Position numbers and translations under genes: made by a program
Shown here: piece after piece, positions 9,520-23,172 of the stretch
Layout: each line of letters begins with the position of its first letter
Numbering within the stretch: position 1 is the stretch's first letter
Origin: Flavobacteriales bacterium
GTDB taxonomy: Bacteria; Bacteroidota; Bacteroidia; Flavobacteriales_F; PHOS-HE28
Assembly (NCBI GenBank): GCA_016713865.1
Contig: JADJOG010000004.1
Location: 62,001-126,000, forward strand
Direction: 5' to 3'
DNA length: 64,000 nucleotides
Notes under the pieces: model-generated
Seen by the model: only the letters and a program-made list of their open reading frames with translations
Databases searched by the model: none
Told to the model about the DNA's origin: nothing

Positions 9520-10619
9520 ATGCGCATCATCCTCCCCCTTCTTGCCATGGCCTTGCTCGCCTCATGCAGCAATGACTTGGATGTGAACGCCGACTACAAG
9601 GACCAGACGATTGTATATGGCCTGCTCAACCAGCGCGACTCCGTGCATTGGGTGAAGATCAACAAGGCATTCCTCGGCGATGCCAACGCGCTTGAAATGG
9701 CATTGGTCCGCGATTCCAACGAATACGCGCTGGATGCCATCACCTATGCCAAGGTGTTCCGCATCAATGATGCTGGAGCCGCCATCGATTCCTTCCCGCT
9801 GCGCGATACCGTAGTGACCGATCGGCTGCCCGGCCAGTTCTACGCTCCGGACCAGCGGCTTTACTACTTCACCACGCCGTTCGTGCAGTTCCTGCCCCCG
9901 AACAATCCAACTTCCGGCAGGCGCATGTACCTGCAGCAGAACGACAGCTACCGCTAAACTGGTGGTCAACGGGAATTCGATCACCGCAGAAACCCTCGAT
10001 CGCCAACGACTTCACCATCAACTCCATCGATTCCGACACCAGCGGATTCGCGAGCCGGGTCGGTCTCTGGGAACACGTCAGGCGACTACATCAACTGACA
10101 GAATTCAATTGGATAGGGAATCGCGACAACAAGCGATTCGTGGTAAGCTGCCGGTTCCGGTTCGATGAGGTGACCGGCACTGATACCGTTACCCGCGAAT
10201 ACAACTCCGTTCTAGGCACTCGGATCGCAGCGAATTCATCAGCGTTCGAGGATCTCTTCGTGACCTTGAATGGTCAAGGCTTCTTCTCCGGATTGGCCGG
10301 ATTCATCAAACGCGACGCAGCGTGGACCAACGTGAACAAGCGCATTTTCCGGGGCATGGACTTCCTCGTGAGCGTGGCCAATGACGACTTCAATACCTAC
10401 CCGACCCTCACGGAGCCCGTCTCCGGAATCATCGAGGACCGGCCGACCTATAGCAACATCGATGGTGCCTTAGGCGTCTGGGGGAGCCGCTTCACCAAGA
10501 ACATCATCGGCAAGCGCTTGAACGGGAACACCTTGGAGGAATTAACCAACGGCGCATTCACCGGCGACCTGCGATTCTGCTCCGCCTTGGATCCTGGCGG
10601 CGCATACAGCTGCAACTAG
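9520..10619 (+). CDS. DUF4249-like lipoprotein (four frame breaks)
   Basis: Starts MRIILPLLAMALLASCSND, a lipoprotein signal with lipobox LLASC. The body (VYGLLNQRDSVHWVKINKAFLG ... ALGVWGSRFTKNIIGKRL) resembles DUF4249 proteins, Bacteroidota surface or periplasmic lipoproteins often linked to TonB-dependent uptake. The frame is intact to about 9950, then four indels occur in about 145 bases: an extra base near 9955, near 9998, in the GGG at 10069-10071, and a missing base near 10097. Between them the expected sequence can be read (LVVNGNSITAETL, ANDFTINSIDSDTSGF, NTSGDYIN, EFNWIG), so the reconstructed protein is about 365 residues. The density of breaks leaves open a decaying gene rather than sequencing error only. 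Confidence 0.65.
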
Positions 10620-10638
10620 GCGCTGTCGTTCTGTCAGC

Positions 10639-10674
10639 GCATGAAGCCCGCGATTGTCGTGGGCTTCATGCTTT
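10639..10674 (+). terminator. Terminator after the DUF4249-like gene
   Basis: Perfect 11-bp inverted repeat (GCATGAAGCCC / GGGCTTCATGC) with an 11-base loop, followed by TTTC, 20 bases after the stop codon. Confidence 0.75.
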
Positions 10675-10783
10675 CATGGCAGCTATTTGCCGCATTCTGC
10701 CACTGGCATGGACATTGATCCAGCGGCGCCGCGAGAAACAACCCCTTAAACCAACGCCGGCGCCGGGCTATTGGCGCGAAGAC

Positions 10784-12685
<1,902 letters not shown>

Positions 12686-12730
12686 GCGTTTGAGCCAACG
12701 CGTTCGAGACACGCTGAAATAGGCGATAAC

Positions 12731-12766
12731 AACAAGCCCCGCGAGATTCGCGGGGCTTGTTCATTT
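12731..12766. terminator. Bidirectional terminator between dnaK and the convergent YwqK-like gene
   Basis: Perfect 13-bp inverted repeat (AACAAGCCCCGCG / CGCGGGGCTTGTT) with loop AGATT, placed about 45 bases after dnaK and just beyond the end of the convergent gene. Confidence 0.85.
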
Positions 12767-12783
12767 CAGGAATTGATGAGGCT

Positions 12784-13527
12784 TCAGCGCACAGCGTGCA
12801 CCCGGCCATCGATGTAGTCCTCTTGGCGCAACACCACTCCCGAAGAATCGAAATAGGTCCATGTGCCCGATGCGCTGCGTATCCATGCGCGAGCGGTTAT
12901 AGCGCGCGAGTCCTTTGCTGCGCAGTGCTCCACCTGGATGGAATTCGAGCTGCTCCACCTCGATCCGGCCCTTATCGACAAGGCGCAGCAAGCTGATCGG
13001 CTTGCCGTCAGCGTCGTACAGCTCTAGCTTGATGAAGCAGGGTTCCTTCTTATGCCGCTCCTCCACGTATCGCAACTGCCCGGAGACATAATGGTCGGTG
13101 TAGAGCTCACTGAACCATCGGCAAAGCGCGTCTCTGATCGCAGATTCCCGTTCGGGTGCCATGTGCGCAATATGGACCGGATCGCATCCACTTCCTTGAA
13201 CTCACGCTCAACGTTGCCGTTCGTATGGAAGTTCTTGTAGGAAACGAGCCTTCCTTCATGGTAATAGCCCTTGTGCTTCAGCTGGCCGTTCAGGTAGCGG
13301 TCCTCAATCCAGCCATTGCAGGGGAACGAACCGCAGGTGCGCAGCGAATCGCCGCCGGTATGCGGATTGAACCGCTCGAATGCATTGAGCTCCGGGAGCG
13401 GATCATCGCCGGGATCGCCCAGTGAATAGTGCTCATCGAAGGCCAGCAGCAGCGTATCCGGCTGCGCGGCGCAGTTGATCATCAGTGTAAGCCCCCCCCA
13501 AAGGATGAGCGCGCGTGGCACATGCAT
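12784..13527 (-). CDS. Secreted YwqK/MORN-repeat-like protein (two frame breaks)
   Basis: Starts MHVPRALILWGGLTLMINCAAQ, a signal peptide. The body contains repeated motifs of the type YLNGQLKHKGYYHEGRLVSYKNF and HPNGNLRSETRF, characteristic of the YwqK/MORN-like repeats (glycine-centred beta hairpins). The frame breaks near 13112-13116 (one base missing, resuming FSELYTDHYVSGQLRYVEE) and again at about 12885-12905 (one base extra, resuming GTWTYFDSSGVVLRQEDYIDGR). Reconstructed length is about 247 residues. Repeat proteins of this kind are common in Bacteroidota and mostly uncharacterised; the antitoxin label sometimes attached to YwqK is not supported by any toxin gene here. Confidence 0.7.
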
Positions 13528-13560
13528 CGAGCCGGTTCTACGCCTGATCGGGACAGGCGG

Positions 13561-15010
13561 TTACCGGGCCTTCGGAGCAATACGGGCGATCCGCCAATTC
13601 AAGGCCCCTTGAAGGATCGTCATGAGCGGACTGAGCAGGTTGAAGAAACAGAAGGGCAGATAGGTCAGTGTGGCCACGCCGAGCACGCTGCCCATATAGG
13701 CCCCGCAGGTATTCCAAGGCACCAGCGCGCTGGTTACCGTGCCACTGTCCTCCAGCGCACGACTAAGCACTTTCGGATGAAGGCCACGCTCCTGATAGAC
13801 CGGCGCGAACATGCGGCCCGGCAATACGATGCTCAGGTATTGGTCTGATGCGGTGGTATTCACCACCACGCAAGTGCTGGCCGTCGCGGCAATGAGCCCT
13901 CCATCGGAATGCACGCGGGAGAGAATCGCGGACGCCAGGCGCTGCAGCAGGCCGGTTCCTTCCATGGCACCGCCGAAGACCATGGCGCAAAGAATCAACC
14001 AGATGGTCTTGAGCATGCCAGCCATTCCCTTCGCCACGAGCAATTCATCAACAGTAGCATTTCCGGTAGTCACGGAAATGCCACTGCCCATGGAACCGAG
14101 CAAGACGCGGTAGATGCCGCGCCAACTTGAGCCGCCTGCTAATTCCGTCAACAAGGTCCACTGGAAGATCACCGCGAACAACGCGCCCAGCAGCATGCCG
14201 ATGAACAGCGCAGGCAAAGCGGGCACCTTGCGAAGGATCATGACCACGACAGCGAGCGGAACCAGGTAAAGCCACCAGCCTATGCTGAAACGCGCTTCGA
14301 TCGCCGCGCGAAGCGCTTCCGTTCCATCCGCCTCAATAGAGGCGGATGCGAACAACCCGATGCCCAGGAAAACCAGCAGGGCCAGCACGATTGACGGAAT
14401 CGTCGTGTTTAGCATATAGCGGATGTGCGAGAAGAGGTCCGTGCCCGCTACGGCGGGAGCCAGATTCGTTGTGTCGCTGAGCGGGCTGAGCTTATCACCG
14501 AAGTAGGCACCGCTGATAACCGCTCCGGCCACCATGCCCTCGTGCATCCCCATGGCCTTGCCGATGCCCATGAGCGCGATGCCCACCGTGGCCGCCGTGC
14601 TCCACGAGCTTCCTGTGGCCAACGATACCACGCAGCACACCAAGCATGCGGCGAACAGGAAAACCTTCGGCGATAGCAGCATGAGCCCGTGGTCGATCAT
14701 GGCCGGCACGATGCCGCTTGATGAGCCAGGTGGCCGCCAATGCGCCTATAAGCAAGAGGATGAGAAGCGCGCCTATTGCGGTGGTGATGCCCCGAACGAT
14801 GTGCTCGAGCAGTTCATGGAACGAACGGCCTTGCAGCAATCCGATGCCAAGGGCCACCGAAGCGGCGAATAGCAAAGCGAGCTGATTCGGTCCTTCGAGC
14901 CCGCCATCACCGAATACCACCACATTGATGGCGAGCAGCGCGATGAGCACGATGATGGGGACCAGGGCATGCCACAGGCGCTGCTGTTGAAAAGGTGATT
15001 CGGCTGCCAT
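13561..15010 (-). CDS. NhaC-family Na+/H+ antiporter (frame broken once)
   Basis: About 482 residues from MAAESPFQQQRLWHALVPI; a TTG nine bases upstream is a poorer start. Inner-membrane antiporter that exchanges cytoplasmic Na+ for protons. The conserved NhaC block is present: GIVPAMIDHGLMLLSPKVF, GSSWSTAATVGIALMGIG and GAYFGDKLSPLSDTTNLAPAVAGTD, and a second repeat contains NTTASDQYLSIVLPGRMF and SALVPWNTCGAYM. The frame shifts after ATWLI because of one extra base at about 14718-14719; the two halves join as TWLISGIVPAMIDHG. Convergent neighbours are absent; the gene ends 34 bases before the YwqK-like gene start on the same strand. Confidence 0.9.
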
Positions 15011-15404
15011 GGCGGACAAGTATAGAGGCGCCCTTCAGACAACGATTCCTGAATAGGCAGCAAAGACTCCTATCCAACTCAGCTTACCTCCCATACAGGC
15101 GAGCAACGCCGACAAATGCTTTGATTCCTTTCGGCCAATCGGAGAATATTTTTCAACCGTTGCTTGTTCGGTATCGACCACTCTTCTACTTTGGGCACCG
15201 CGTTTCGTGAACCCCTATCACTTCTCGCGAACAACCTAACCCAACCAAAGCCCCGCCAACAGCGACTTTCCGAACGTTTTACCGATACGCCGATGCGTCC
15301 ATCCGGATGGAATCGGCCGATGCGATAGGCGCTCGCGCCTTGCCAACGGTGATGGCCCGCAATGCCATCGTTAACAACGAAACCCAACCAAAACCCCGAT
15401 AACG
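15011..15404. other. Intergenic region upstream of NhaC and the T9SS cluster
   Basis: No convincing gene. It holds the divergent promoters of the antiporter and of the secreted-protein cluster. An A/C-rich stretch (AACCCAACCAAAGCCCC at about 15239) recurs as AACCCAACCAAAACCCC at about 15381, immediately before the next ATG. No strong hairpin terminator is visible. Confidence 0.5.
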
Positions 15405-15872
15405 ATGACGCGCAGATTCCTCGCTCTTGTTGTAACAGCCGTGCTCGCCGTTGGCGCAGCCTCGGCGCAGAGCCAGAGCTTCGGGCCCTACCCGGCCTCT
15501 GAAGTGAAAGCCTTCCTGGAGAAGCATCCGCAATTCAAGAATGCCTTCGTAACCGATGGTGATAAGCAAGCCCTGTGCACCGATGCGCTAGCCGCCAAGG
15601 CTTTCGAAGGTGCGCGCACCACGCCGGAGGTGATTTCTCCTGCGGCAATGGTGGATGATCAGGCTCCGAAGCTGCAGACGGCGCATAGCGAGTTGAAAGC
15701 CGCCCCGGCACCACAGACCAAAGGCACGGCTGTGGACCACCGCGCGGCCCGTGAACGCATGATCGCGATTGACGAAGAGCTGAAATCGAACCCCTCGAAC
15801 GCGAAGGCCTTACTCATTGAGCGAGAGCGCCTGTTGGAAGGCTTGAAGCAACGCGCCCCAGCCACCCGGTAA
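15405..15872 (+). CDS. Secreted protein of unknown function
   Basis: 155 residues: signal peptide MTRRFLALVVTAVLAVGAASAQ, a central stretch with HPQFKNAFVTDGDKQALCTDALAAKAFEGA, an Ala/Pro-rich linker and a helical C-terminus (RERMIAIDEELKSNPSNAKALLIERERLLEGL). No known domain recognised. It sits 18 bases before the first giant T9SS gene, on the same strand and with the same kind of A/C-rich leader, so the two probably share a transcript; a role connected with that protein is inference only. Confidence 0.75.
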   Translation: MTRRFLALVVTAVLAVGAASAQSQSFGPYPASEVKAFLEKHPQFKNAFVTDGDKQALCTDALAAKAFEGARTTPEVISPAAMVDDQAPKLQTAHSELKAAPAPQTKGTAVDHRAARERMIAIDEELKSNPSNAKALLIERERLLEGLKQRAPATR

Positions 15873-15890
15873 CCCCAACCCACCAAAATC

Positions 15891-18800
15891 ATGAATAGCA
15901 ATTACACCATGAACAGCGCCGCTACGCGAACGTTGCGCGCTCTCTGGGCCACACTCTGCCTGCTGGCCATGCTGTGGGTTGTGCCCACACAAGCGCAGAT
16001 CAGCTATGTGGAAGGCTTCGCAGGCTGCGATGCCGCAACCTGCAACAACTGGACGATTGCAGGAGGTTATGCACCAAGCCTCAGCCCGAATGATCCGTTC
16101 GGAGAGGGTTACACACCCTGCGTTGCGGCGAATCCAGCGGCAAAGACCAATCTGTACTCAGCAGCTCTGACCACAACGCTCACGTCAAATGCTTCAGTTG
16201 GAACCTCGAATGGTCAATTAGCCACTTTAGGATTCAGCTATAAGGTGATTGATTACTTAACGAGCGCCACAACCCCCGCAGGCGAAGCTGAGGTTTCGGC
16301 GTGGTACAGCGAAACCAGCAATACTGGCCCATGGACGCAGATCGGAAGCGCATTCACGAATGCAGCCACGGGTACGTGCATTGCATCACCCAGCTTCACA
16401 TTCACCCCATCCAACGGCAGCCCGGTTTTCATTCAGATCCGCGGCACCAACCTCCTTCCCGACTTCGATGGCTTCTGGCTCGTGATTGACGATATCAGCG
16501 TGGCACAAGGCGCTGGCAGCAACTGCAACGCCACGCCTGCACCTGGCAACACCATCAGCAGCGTTCCCAATGTGTGCTCCGGCACCAACTTCACCCTCAG
16601 CCTGCAGAACGCCACAAGCGGCGATGGCGTGACCTACCAATGGCAGCGCGACACCGGCATGGGCTTCCAGAACTTCGGAACAAGCTCGCCCACGCAAGTT
16701 GTATCGCAGGCCCAGGCTACTACCTATCGGTGCATCGTGACCTGTGCGTTCTCATCACCCACCGACGGAACCAGCACCCCGGTCTCCGTTGGCATGACGA
16801 GCTACCTCACATGCTATTGCAATTCAGTCACCTTCACGTCGAATGTGGAGACCATTTCCTTGGTGCAGTTCTCGAACATCAACAACTCCAGTGCGTGTGG
16901 CGTAGGGCTTCCGCCTGCCAACCCCTTCATCGAGGATTTCACCTCGATCACAGGCAACGTGTTCAAAGGCATTCCTTACACGATGACGGTGAGCGGAGAG
17001 ACCGATGGCAACTTCACCACCTTCTTCACCGCCTTCTTCGACTTCGATCAGGATGGCATCTTCGAGGCGAACTTCCCTATCGGCAGCATTACGAACACAT
17101 CGTGCGTTACCACGGTCTCGAACAGCGTTCTGATTCCTGTTGGTGCCGCAACCGGTGTGTCACGCATGCGGATCATCAAGGTCTTCGCAGCCTCACCAAC
17201 TAATCCTTGCGGCACTTATGGCTTTGGCCAGGCAGAGGATTACCTGGTGAACGTGCAGCCTCCGCCAGCATGTACTGAACCCGCCGCGCCGGGCGCTACA
17301 CTTAGCACGGCGGCCTCGGTTTGCGACGGCGAGAGCTTCACACTCTCCATGTCCACGCCTCCGCTGGGCGGTTACACCTACGATTGGCAGAGCGCTGATG
17401 ATGCTGGCTTCACAGTGAATGTGCAAACCGGCCTTGGCACTGGGCTCACCTACGTTGCGAGCCAAAGCACCGCCAAGTATTACCGCTGCGTGGTCACCTG
17501 CGTCACTGCAGTGCCCTCCACCCCGCTGCAAGTGACCATGAACACGGCGTTCCTGCCGGTTGATTTCACCCCGGTGACCTTCCCGCCGAATTGCTGGACC
17601 TTGAGCGCACCGCCGGCCGATTTGCTCAGCCGCCAAGCCCCAAGCGCCTTTGGCGTCGGTACCGGCTCTGCGAGGTTCAACTTCTTCGGGGTCACTAGCG
17701 GCACCCAATCGATGATCAGCCCAGTGCTTGGCGCTACACCCGCTAACTATCAAGTGCGCTTCGATATAGCGGGTACCACCTTTACCGGAGGTGAGGTTGA
17801 CACCGTTTATGCCGAAGCATCGATCGATGGTGGAACGAGCTGGACCATCCATGGCACCATGTTGAACAACGTGGGCGGGTTGGCGAATACGATCGGCGCT
17901 ACCTCAGGACTCAACTTCGTGCCAACTGCTGGCCAATGGAATACCCTGACGTTCCCTGTGCCCACTGGCGCGAACCGTCTGCGTTTCCGCGGCGGCTCCA
18001 ACTTCGGCAACCAAGTGTATCTCGACAACATCGTGCTGGAGGCCATCCCAACCTGCATCGCACCGACCTTGGCCGGTCTTACGGCCGCCACTACCAGTAG
18101 CACCTCTTTCCAGATCAACTGGGTGGTGCAGCCCACGGCCGTCTCGTACGACGTGGAGGTGCGCACCGATGCGCTGGCGCCTGAATCGCCCGGTGCGTTC
18201 CTGACAGACAATACCGCAGCAACCACCTACAACGTGACTGCCGGATTGGTCGTTGGCCAGACCTACAGCGTCTATGTGCGCAGCCAGTGCGGCGTTAACG
18301 GCACCAGCGCTTGGACCGGGCCTCGTGCCTACGTGCACGATTACTGCGTTGCCGGTGCAGGTGCATTGGGCGACCCCACGCAGGTGATCGCCAACTTCAC
18401 CTTCGCGGGTATCAACCAGAACAATGCATCCAACGCTGGTTACCTGAACTTCACTTCTCCGCAGCTCGCAATTGTTGCGCCTGGAGTGCCCACGCCCTTC
18501 ACCCGGACATACAACACCACCTATTCGAACGACTCGCTCCACATCTGGATCGATCTGGACGGCGATCGGGTTCGAAGAGCCCGGTGAATTGGTGGCTGCG
18601 AAGCTCTCACCGGACCTGAATGGAACTATCACCATCCCTAATGGTACCGCTCCGATCGTCACACGCCTGCGGATGCGCCGTTTCGCATTCGGTACCGGAC
18701 TTGGCGGCGGAGCCCCATGCGGCATCGCACCATTCGGTCAAGTGCATGACTACACCGTTGAGATCTGCGGCGCCATGCAAGGCACCACCTCCATCACGGA

Positions 18801-21800
18801 CAACTGCGGCACAGGGACCTTCAGCATCGGCGTGAACGTTTCCGCTTTGGGTACTGGTCCGAACCCGCAGATCGGCTACAGCGTGAACGGAGGCGGCACG
18901 CAATACCTGAATGCTCCAGCTACAGGTCCTTACACGCTCGATAATGGCGGCCTCGGATTCGCGCAGACCGATGTTGTGCTCGTGACCCTGGAGAATGGTT
19001 CGCCTTGCCTGACCACGATCGGCAACCACTACGGCAACTGCCCGATCACGATCAATTGCCCAAGCGTGTACAACCTGCCGCAGGCGCATTGCTACCGCGC
19101 TTCGGATCCGCGGACCTGGGAGTTCATCAGCAGCGATGCACTGCAGACCGTTCGCCTTACCTTCTCGCAGGGCTGCTTGGATGCGGGCGACAACATCATC
19201 TTCCGTCAATTCAACGGTGGACCGCAGATCTTGGCAACCCCTGTCATCAGTGGCCCGGCAGACCTCACCGGCCAGGTGATCACCTCCGATGGCCAGACCC
19301 TCTTCGTTGAAATCGTCTCTGACCTGGTGGGCAACTGCTTCGATGGCGCTTGCACCACCCCATGGCTGTTCAGCGTGCAGTGTACCCCGGATTGCGAGCC
19401 ACCAAGCGCTTCGGCCGGCTCCGTGATTCAGAATTGCGGCACCAATACCTATCAGGTTCCGATTACGATCAACAGCACAGAGGATGGCAGCCCGGTTGAC
19501 GTGGAATGGCTGATCAACGGCATCTCCTCGGGTACCGTTTCCGTGGGCGTAGGCAGCACAGAGAATATCCCAGCGGCTGGTGTTCCATTCGGCAGCACCT
19601 TGAACGTCAACGTGCTGCATGCGAGCAATGATCTCTGCGACCTGAGCAACGTAGGCGGAACATTCAATCCGGCCAGCACCTGCCCGCCGGCGAACGATGA
19701 TTGCGCAAACGCCACCGTGATTCCTGTACTCCCTTCGGGCGGTTGCCTCTGGACCAACGCCAACGTTTACACAACGGCCAATGCGACCTACTCTTCGCCT
19801 GCAACCACTTGCGGAACCGGTGGCGTGAGCCCAGTGATTCGCGACGTATGGTTGACCTTCAACGTTGGTGCCACTCAGGCACCGTTGTACATGTATTACG
19901 AGGCTGGAACGGTAACCGGCCTGCAGATGGAGCTTTACACCGGCACGGGCTGCGGAGATCTTACGCCGTTGGCTGGTGGCTGCCTCGCTGCTCAGGACCT
20001 CGTGCTCAATACGCCTCCTGCTGGCTTGTCGTACTACATCCGCTTCATCTCGAACAGCACGACTGGTGTACCTGGAACCTTCCGCTATTGCGTAACGGGC
20101 AGCCCCACCTGTGGCGGCAACCCAACGGGTAACGCGCCCACCTTGGCGCAGATCACGGGCAACTCGGCTCAGATCAACTGGACCGTGCCAGCTGCTGGCA
20201 ACTGGATCCTGAGTACGGCCCAGCAGCCACCTTCTTGGTTCCCAGCACGGGTGCAACAGGCGGCCCCAACAGCCAAGTGGCAACTGCCGTTGTCACGGGT
20301 ACGGCGGCTACCTTCTTCCCCAGCTGCATGAACCCGGCTACCACCTACCGCATGTTCATCCGTAGGAATTGCGGTGGCGGCGACTTCAGCGTCAACAGCC
20401 GATTCCGCGGCACCACCTTCAACACCTTGGCTGCGCCTCCTGCTGCTACACCGGTAACTGAATCGACCTGTGCTCAGGCAGCGGCCATTCCCGATGGCGG
20501 AGCTGGCTTGGGCTGCGCGATCAACAACTCGCTGAACCGTAGCATCGCCGTTACCGCACGGGCACGCAGCTCGGCGTAGATGTGCAGTTGGAAAGCGTTG
20601 ACTCGATCATCTCGCACTTGAGCCGTGGCCAACTGCGTTCGTCTCGTGGCCCCCGATGGCTGCGAGCGCCAGATGATCCTTGTGCGCGGCGGAACGGGCG
20701 ACAACTTCGGCAATCCGACGGCCTGCCCAGCTCAACCCTTCAAGCTGAAGGACGGCGCCACTGCCGTAGCGCTCTCGGGCACTGCGAACAACGTAGTGGG
20801 CACCTTCGCTCCGGAAGAGCCGCTTACGAGCTTCACCGGCAACCCCACGGGTACCTGGCACATCCGCATCTGCGATGGAACGGCCGCTACGACTGGAACG
20901 CTCGATTACGTGAAGCTGAACTTCGTGACCTGTGTGGGCCCAACGGCTACGCGTTCGGTGGTTCCTGCTTGCGGCACCAACCAGTTCTTCGTTGCAGTGA
21001 ACGTGACGAACATGGGAACGGCTTCGAGCTACACGATCACGAACAACATCGATGGCAGCACCGTGAACGTGCCTGGAGTTGGCGTATACAACGCCGGTCC
21101 GTTCACCAGCGGAGCTAACGTGACTGTCACCTTGGTTCACTCGGATGATGTGTCGTGCAACGCTGTGCTGCCAGCCATATCGTACACCTGCCCTCCTGCG
21201 AACGACGATTGCGCGAACGCTATCCTCCTCACGCCAGGAGCGGTTTGCAACCCAGTTGCGGGCACGGTGCTCGGCTCCACCCAATCAGCGCCGAACTCCA
21301 CCTGCGATGGATTCGGCAACACTGCGGACGATGACGTTTGGTACCGTTTCGTGGCAACACGCACGGAGCATCGCATCATCTTCAACGCCCAGTTCGATGG
21401 CGTAGTTGAATTGCGCACCAGCCCCTGCAACGGCACCATCATCGATTGCGAGGACAACAACTTCGGAGCCCCATTCATTGAGACGCTGACAGTGCCTGGG
21501 CTCACGATTGGCACGACATATTACATCCGTGCCTTCTCGTGGAGCGCTGCGCTGCCTGCGAACCCGAACTTCACCATTTGCGTGGTGGCTCCGGATTGCT
21601 TGGGCGCATACGGCGGTCCGGCTATCCCCGGTGCGGCCTGCAGCGACGGCGACCCCAACACATTGCTGGATGCCTACAATAGCAACTGCGTATGCGAGGG
21701 CCTGCCTTGCACAACGGACCTCGCGATCGACTTCACCATGGATGCGAGCTGGTACATGGTGGTAACCGACGAGCAGGGCGATGGCATCACCGGAGGTGGT

Positions 21801-22996
21801 TACGTGGTGCGCCGCACCAACGGCACCTTGTTGCAGCCTTACACCCGCGTGATCGACAACCGCGCCAACTACGCTGGGGTAACACCTAGCCAAGTGAGCG
21901 GCCCGCCCGTGACCGCCAATGCCTTCAACATCCCGCTGAGCACCGATCGCTTGATCTACACCAGCTGCGATAAGATGGATTGGCGCACCACCTGCGGTGG
22001 CGAATACGTGGTGGCCACCGACAACCCGGCCGTTACCGCCCAGTACGGTGTTACCAACAGCACCAGTGGCTACGAGATGTGGTGGTTCGCCCCCAACGGC
22101 GGCTACAGCTTCCGCCGCACCCAGTACCACAGTACCACCAACGGCTTGGCCGCTAGCGCCACCCGCGCCTGCCACTTCAAGCCCAACACCTGGGCCGGCA
22201 GCCCGCTGCAGCCCAACACGCTCTACAACGTGAAGGTGCGCTCGATCGTGGCCGGTGCACCGGGCAACTGGGGACCTGCATGCCGCTTCGCCATCAACAA
22301 CACGCTGGCCGGATGCCCCCTCACCAAGCTCATGGACATCCCCGACAACCAGTACCTGAGCTGCGGACAGATGCGCTTGGCCAACTCCACCAGCACCTAC
22401 GTGTATGCCCGCAACGTGCGCCGCATGACCGGCAGCTGCACCTGGCAGAACGCCAACCGCTACCAGTTCCGCTTCCGCATCGTGGGCGAGGGCATCAACG
22501 TGGTGAAGACCAGCGCCACCAACCAGATTTTCGTGAACACCGTGGGCCTGCTCTGCGGCAAGACCTATCAGGTGGATGTGCGCGCCAGCTTCAACAACGG
22601 AGCCAACTGGTGCGTGACCACGCCCAGCGGAATCAACGACCCGGCTTGGGGCGATGTATGCACCTGACCACCAACCCCTGCGCTCCGGCTCAGGGCGGCA
22701 ACCAGAACATGGTGGCTGAGGAAAGCGCCAATGGCCTGAAGATGTACCCGAACCCCAACCGTGGCGATCAGCTCCTGATCAGCCTCGATGGCATCGAGCA
22801 GGGCGTGAGTACCGTGAGCATCGATATCTACGATGCCTTCGGCAAGCGCGCCATCGCTCGCACCATCCCGGTGAACGACGAGGGCTACATCAACAGCATG
22901 CTCGATCTCAACGGCAGCCTCGCAGCCGGCCTCTACACGGTGAGCATCACCGCTGGCGAGCGCCAATTCAACGAGCGCCTCGTGATCCAGCCCTAA
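15891..22996 (+). CDS. Giant modular T9SS-exported protein A (five frame breaks)
   Basis: Reconstructed length about 2370 residues. Signal peptide (ATLCLLAMLWVVPTQAQ) at the start; a jelly-roll-like segment; a GEVED-type domain at about 360-455 (FDFDQDGIFEANF ... FGQAEDYLVNV); Ig-like repeats; a fibronectin III-like domain at about 720-810; a second GEVED domain at about 815-960 (IWIDLDGDGFEEPGE, FGQVHDYTVEI); PPANDDCANA blocks; a P-domain-like sandwich at about 1520-1680; a Cys-rich shared module at about 1940-2265; and a T9SS type A sorting domain (MYPNPNRGDQLLI ... AAGLYTVSITAGERQFNERLVIQ). Indels: extra C 18567, missing G 20210, missing G about 20556, extra C 20623, missing C about 22664. 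Probably a surface adhesin or matrix protein; no catalytic motif was seen. Confidence 0.85.
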
Positions 22997-23017
22997 GCGA
23001 TAACAACCTCTAGCGCG

Positions 23018-23051
23018 GCCCCCGCTCCCACAAGGAGCGGGGGCTTTGCTT
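23018..23051 (+). terminator. Terminator after giant T9SS gene A
   Basis: Perfect 11-bp stem (GCCCCCGCTCC / GGAGCGGGGGC) with loop CACAA and a T-rich tail (TTTGCTTT), 22 bases after the stop. Confidence 0.9.
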
Positions 23052-23095
23052 TAGGGGGTGGCGCGCATGCACCTTCGCGCACCATCAATCCGAAT

Positions 23096-23117
23096 GGCCG
23101 GGGAAGAGCCCCCGGCC
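23096..23117. repeat. Short GC-rich hairpin between terminator and ATPase gene
   Basis: Perfect 8-bp arms (GGCCGGGG / CCCCGGCC) with a 6-base loop, without a T run. It sits about 15 bases upstream of a second, larger palindrome. Function unknown; possibly a second barrier to read-through. Confidence 0.5.
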
Positions 23118-23132
23118 CTAGGCCTGGCAGCT

Positions 23133-23169
23133 TTTGAGTTTCCTAAAGTTGTACTTTAGGAACCTCAAA
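23133..23169. promoter_or_regulatory. Palindrome overlapping the likely promoter of the DUF4143 ATPase
   Basis: Sixteen-base arms with one mismatch (core TTCCTAAAG / CTTTAGGAA) separated by TTGTA. It ends 3 bases before the ATG. The loop and right arm read TACTTTAG, similar to the -7 box TAnnTTTG, so the palindrome may be an operator covering the promoter, or an mRNA hairpin hiding the start. A TTG inside the left arm would be a poor alternative start. Confidence 0.6.
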
Positions 23170-23172
23170 CCC

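Noticed and set aside
12784..13527. YwqK-like protein as antitoxin of a toxin-antitoxin pair
   Set aside because: The repeats are structural, the protein has a signal peptide, and no toxin-like gene is adjacent.
15891..22996. Programmed frameshifting or phase variation in giant gene A
   Set aside because: The five breaks lie in different ordinary short runs without slippery heptamers or long homopolymers, and similar breaks hit rpoB and dnaK; sequence error is the simpler reading.
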